Source of the DNA: Planctomycetes bacterium RBG_13_46_10 | GTDB taxonomy: Bacteria; Planctomycetota; Phycisphaerae; Sedimentisphaerales; Anaerobacaceae | DNA: 8,535 nucleotides | Assembly (NCBI GenBank): GCA_001824645.1 | Contig: MHYD01000092.1 | Coordinates: 58,108 to 66,642 of the forward strand | Direction of reading: 5' to 3' | Shown: in pieces, positions 6,745 to 8,535 of the stretch | Numbering within the stretch: position 1 is the stretch's first letter | Layout of the letters: each line of letters starts with the position of its first letter | Position numbers and translations under genes: made by a program | Notes under the pieces: model-generated | Seen by the model: only the letters and a program-made list of their open reading frames with translations | What the model was told of the DNA's origin: nothing | The model's database searches: none

Positions 6745-6750
6745 ATTGTA
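6745..6750 (-). promoter_or_regulatory. Possible -10 element of the pseudopilin gene (TACAAT)
   Basis: TACAAT matches the bacterial -10 consensus at five of six positions and lies exactly 8 bp after the last of the 11-bp repeats, the same spacing as TATATT at pstS. It would give a leader of roughly 90 nt before the pseudopilin ATG. Assignment depends on the weaker operator being real. Confidence 0.4.
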
Positions 6751-6758
6751 GGATTGCT

Positions 6759-6798
6759 TTATTTGTGGATTATTAGGTGGAAATTAAAAATAGATTAA
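6759..6798 (-). promoter_or_regulatory. Weak four-repeat Pho-like operator upstream of the pseudopilin gene
   Basis: On the minus strand TTAATCT, TTAATTT, CTAATAA and CAAATAA follow one another at an exact 11-bp period. The first three keep the (C/T)TAAT core seen in the upstream half of the pstS operator. The region is AT-rich, so chance matches are more likely than at the other two sites. The TACAAT hexamer at the same relative distance as in pstS adds support. Confidence 0.4.
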
Positions 6799-6840
6799 AT
6801 TTTTAGCGGTATTACAGAGTTAAAGAATATCAAATATTGA

Positions 6841-6867
6841 AAAAGAATTTCTAAATTTGAAGTTCTT
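6841..6867 (-). terminator. Possible weak terminator after the histidine kinase gene
   Basis: Soon after the kinase stop the minus strand can pair AAGAA-TTC with GAA-TTCTT around a 7-nt loop, with one C-A mismatch, and then runs into a short T-rich stretch. The stem is AT-rich and weak, so termination here would be inefficient at best. Confidence 0.25.
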
Positions 6868-6890
6868 TATTTATTATTCTGAGTTTAGTT

Positions 6891-8535
6891 TTAGTCCATA
6901 GGCAAATGGATAGTGAATGTGCTGCCGAGGCCGGGTGTGCTTTCAACAGTAACGGAGCCACCGTGCACCTGGGCGATATGTTTGACTATCGCAAGGCCCA
7001 GGCCGGTGCCGCCGAGCTTTCGGCTTCGACTCTTGTCAACAACATAAAAACGCTCGAAAATGCGGTCAAGGTGTTCCCGGGCTATTCCGCAACCGTTATC
7101 CTGCACTGAAATAGCTGTCTTGCCGGCCTTTTGCTCTGCGGTTATTCTGACGGTGTTCCCCGGTGAACTGTATTTGACGGCGTTGTCAACAAGATTAACA
7201 ATTGCTTGCTCCACCAGGGCTGCATTTATTTGCACTTCTATATGGTCGTCACACAGTAGCTCAACCACCATATTTTTTTCCTCCGCTTTTGTGCTTGACA
7301 TCTCTATAGCAGACTGAAGCACAGGTTTTAACAAAACCTTTTCGAAGGAGATTTTTCTTTTTTCCTTGTCCTCTTCCAGATGAGAAATACTTAACAAATC
7401 TTCTATAATGGCATTAAGACGGTCTGAGTGCCTGGCAATTATCGTTAGGTAGCGTTTGTTTTGTTCGGGGTCTTTTAAGTCTCCTTCAAGCAGTGCCTCT
7501 ACGAAACCTTTGATGGAAGTAACCGGCGTTTTAAGCTCATGCGACACATTAGCTACAAATTCACGCCGGACATTCTCCAGACGATGCATTCGCGTCATAT
7601 CATTAAGGACAATGACCGCTCCGATTCTGCCGCCTGCACTGGTTGGCAGAGGCGCTCCGTGCAATTGAAAAAAGCGGTTGCTCTCTGCCGGCAGGGAAAT
7701 GTCCGCTTCAGTAGGCACCCTGCTGTTCAGCGTCCGCTTGATAAAGTCCTGCAATTCTACGTTGCGAATGACCTCTTCTATCATACGGTCTTGCGAATGC
7801 TGCGCATCGATGTTCAATAAAGTTGCGGCTGCCTTGTTTATGCTCACAATACGACCCTGTCCATCTACTGCCAAAACGCCCTCAATCATGCTTGAAAGAA
7901 CCGCCTCCATTTCATTTCGCTGGTCGGTTATTATCGCGAATCTCTCCTGCAATTGAGTGGCCATTCTGTTAAGGGCGTTGGCGAGCGCATCCAGTTCCCC
8001 GGTTCCGGTGACAAGGAGACGATGGTCGAGGTCTCCGGAGGCGAACATTTCAGCGATATTCTTCATTTCGGCAATCGGCCTGCTGATTCTCCGCGCTATT
8101 AATAGACTCAGTCCGGCCGCACAGAATGCCGTCGCAATACCTCCCCAGAAGATTTTAATATAAATATTCTTAAGGGCATCGTCGATGGCGGTAGTATGTA
8201 TAGCTGTTCGCACAACTGCCTTGACCTCACCATTCTCCTTGGTTGGAACAGCAACGTACATCATATTTTTGCCGAGCGTGGGGCTTAGTCGCATGGACCA
8301 TCCATAACCGTTGCTAATTGCCTTTTTGATTTCAGGCCGGTCAGAATGGTTGGCCATTTTCATCGGGTCCTCATCTGAGTCGCCAACCACTTTACCTGAT
8401 GGAAGAATTACCGTAAACCGGGTTTCATTTTTACAGGCGAGGCCGAGTTGCTTACATATTCTGTCAATCTCGTTGAAATCTTTTTCTTGAAGGGAATTTG
8501 GCATCTGCTCAGCTACAGCGTACGCAAGGGTCGTG
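6891..8535 (-). CDS. phoR: PhoR-type sensor histidine kinase (5' end outside the window)
   Basis: This is a membrane histidine kinase that would sense phosphate status and phosphorylate a PhoB/PhoP-type regulator. The frame stays open past the Met at 8504 to the right edge (preceding residues TTLAYAVAEQ), so the N-terminus and first membrane helix are missing. Numbering from that Met: an extracytoplasmic sensor part (1-~112) with GDSDEDPMKMANHSDRPEI and MMYVAVP, typical of the PhoR group; a membrane helix (~114-138); HAMP (~139-188, ending NRMATQL); PAS (~197-305, MIEGVLAVDGQGRIVSIN); HisKA with FVANVSHELKTPVTSIKGF, phospho-acceptor H322; and the ATPase domain with NLVDNAVKYS (N box), DNGCGI (G1), FERFYVVD (F box) and GGTGLGLAI (G2). 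All catalytic motifs are intact. A phoB-like regulator probably lies just upstream outside the window. The name phoR rests on domain order and on the pst genes nearby. Confidence 0.9.
   Translation of the reverse strand, partial: TTLAYAVAEQMPNSLQEKDFNEIDRICKQLGLACKNETRFTVILPSGKVVGDSDEDPMKMANHSDRPEIKKAISNGYGWSMRLSPTLGKNMMYVAVPTKENGEVKAVVRTAIHTTAIDDALKNIYIKIFWGGIATAFCAAGLSLLIARRISRPIAEMKNIAEMFASGDLDHRLLVTGTGELDALANALNRMATQLQERFAIITDQRNEMEAVLSSMIEGVLAVDGQGRIVSINKAAATLLNIDAQHSQDRMIEEVIRNVELQDFIKRTLNSRVPTEADISLPAESNRFFQLHGAPLPTSAGGRIGAVIVLNDMTRMHRLENVRREFVANVSHELKTPVTSIKGFVEALLEGDLKDPEQNKRYLTIIARHSDRLNAIIEDLLSISHLEEDKEKRKISFEKVLLKPVLQSAIEMSSTKAEEKNMVVELLCDDHIEVQINAALVEQAIVNLVDNAVKYSSPGNTVRITAEQKAGKTAISVQDNGCGIAREHLDRIFERFYVVDKSRSRKLGGTGLGLAIVKHIAQVHGGSVTVESTPGLGSTFTIHLPMD

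Noticed and set aside
7060..8163. Several plus-strand frames opposite the histidine kinase
   Set aside because: They are mirror frames of a gene with all kinase motifs intact; none has a ribosome site or recognisable product.
1..8535. CRISPR array, tRNA, rRNA, insertion sequence or prophage genes
   Set aside because: No spaced long direct repeats, no tRNA- or rRNA-like sequence, and no transposase or phage-type protein in any frame.

Overview
The window holds six protein genes, all on the minus strand. Read in the direction of transcription (right to left) they are: a PhoR-type sensor histidine kinase cut by the right edge, a type II secretion/type IV pilin-like pseudopilin, a large secreted PstS-like phosphate-binding protein with C-terminal dockerin/EF-hand repeats, a Porin_5-type outer-membrane porin, a classical periplasmic PstS, and the first 51 codons of PstC cut by the left edge. 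This is a phosphate-starvation (Pho) locus: sensing, outer-membrane entry, binding and inner-membrane transport sit side by side.

The organism is Gram-negative (porin, Sec signal peptides, pseudopilin). A long pseudopilin with an FTLIE start and a C-terminal FCDGHVE motif, together with many dockerin-type EF-hand loops, is typical of Planctomycetota. Moderate GC with AT-rich gaps would fit the Phycisphaerae side of that phylum. This placement is inference from protein style, not proof.

The strongest non-coding signal is a set of direct repeats spaced exactly 11 bp apart, with minus-strand core (C/T)TAA(C/T), matching the architecture of PhoB/PhoP Pho boxes. Six repeats in register lie before pstS (1243-1304), four before the porin (2734-2773) and four weaker ones before the pseudopilin (6759-6798). 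In the pstS and pseudopilin cases a -10-like hexamer (TATATT, TACAAT) follows exactly 8 bp after the last repeat. The cluster therefore looks like several separately Pho-controlled units rather than one operon: pseudopilin plus PstS-dockerin; porin; pstS-pstC and onward.

Non-coding stretches: 2621-2987 (367 bp) holds the porin operator, a short REP-like palindrome close to the porin start, and a perfect 13-bp hairpin flanked by 8-bp direct repeats. 5433-5588 holds a weak promoter-like region, a small hairpin and a strong Shine-Dalgarno-like sequence with no normal gene behind it. 6651-6890 is AT-rich and holds the weak third operator and a possible weak terminator.

Working model (inference): PhoR senses phosphate limitation and its response regulator, outside the window, binds the 11-bp repeats. 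The porin admits phosphate, PstS and PstCAB take it up, and the dockerin-bearing PstS homologue binds phosphate in an exported or surface-attached form. The pseudopilin links the cluster to a type II secretion or pilus-like machine.
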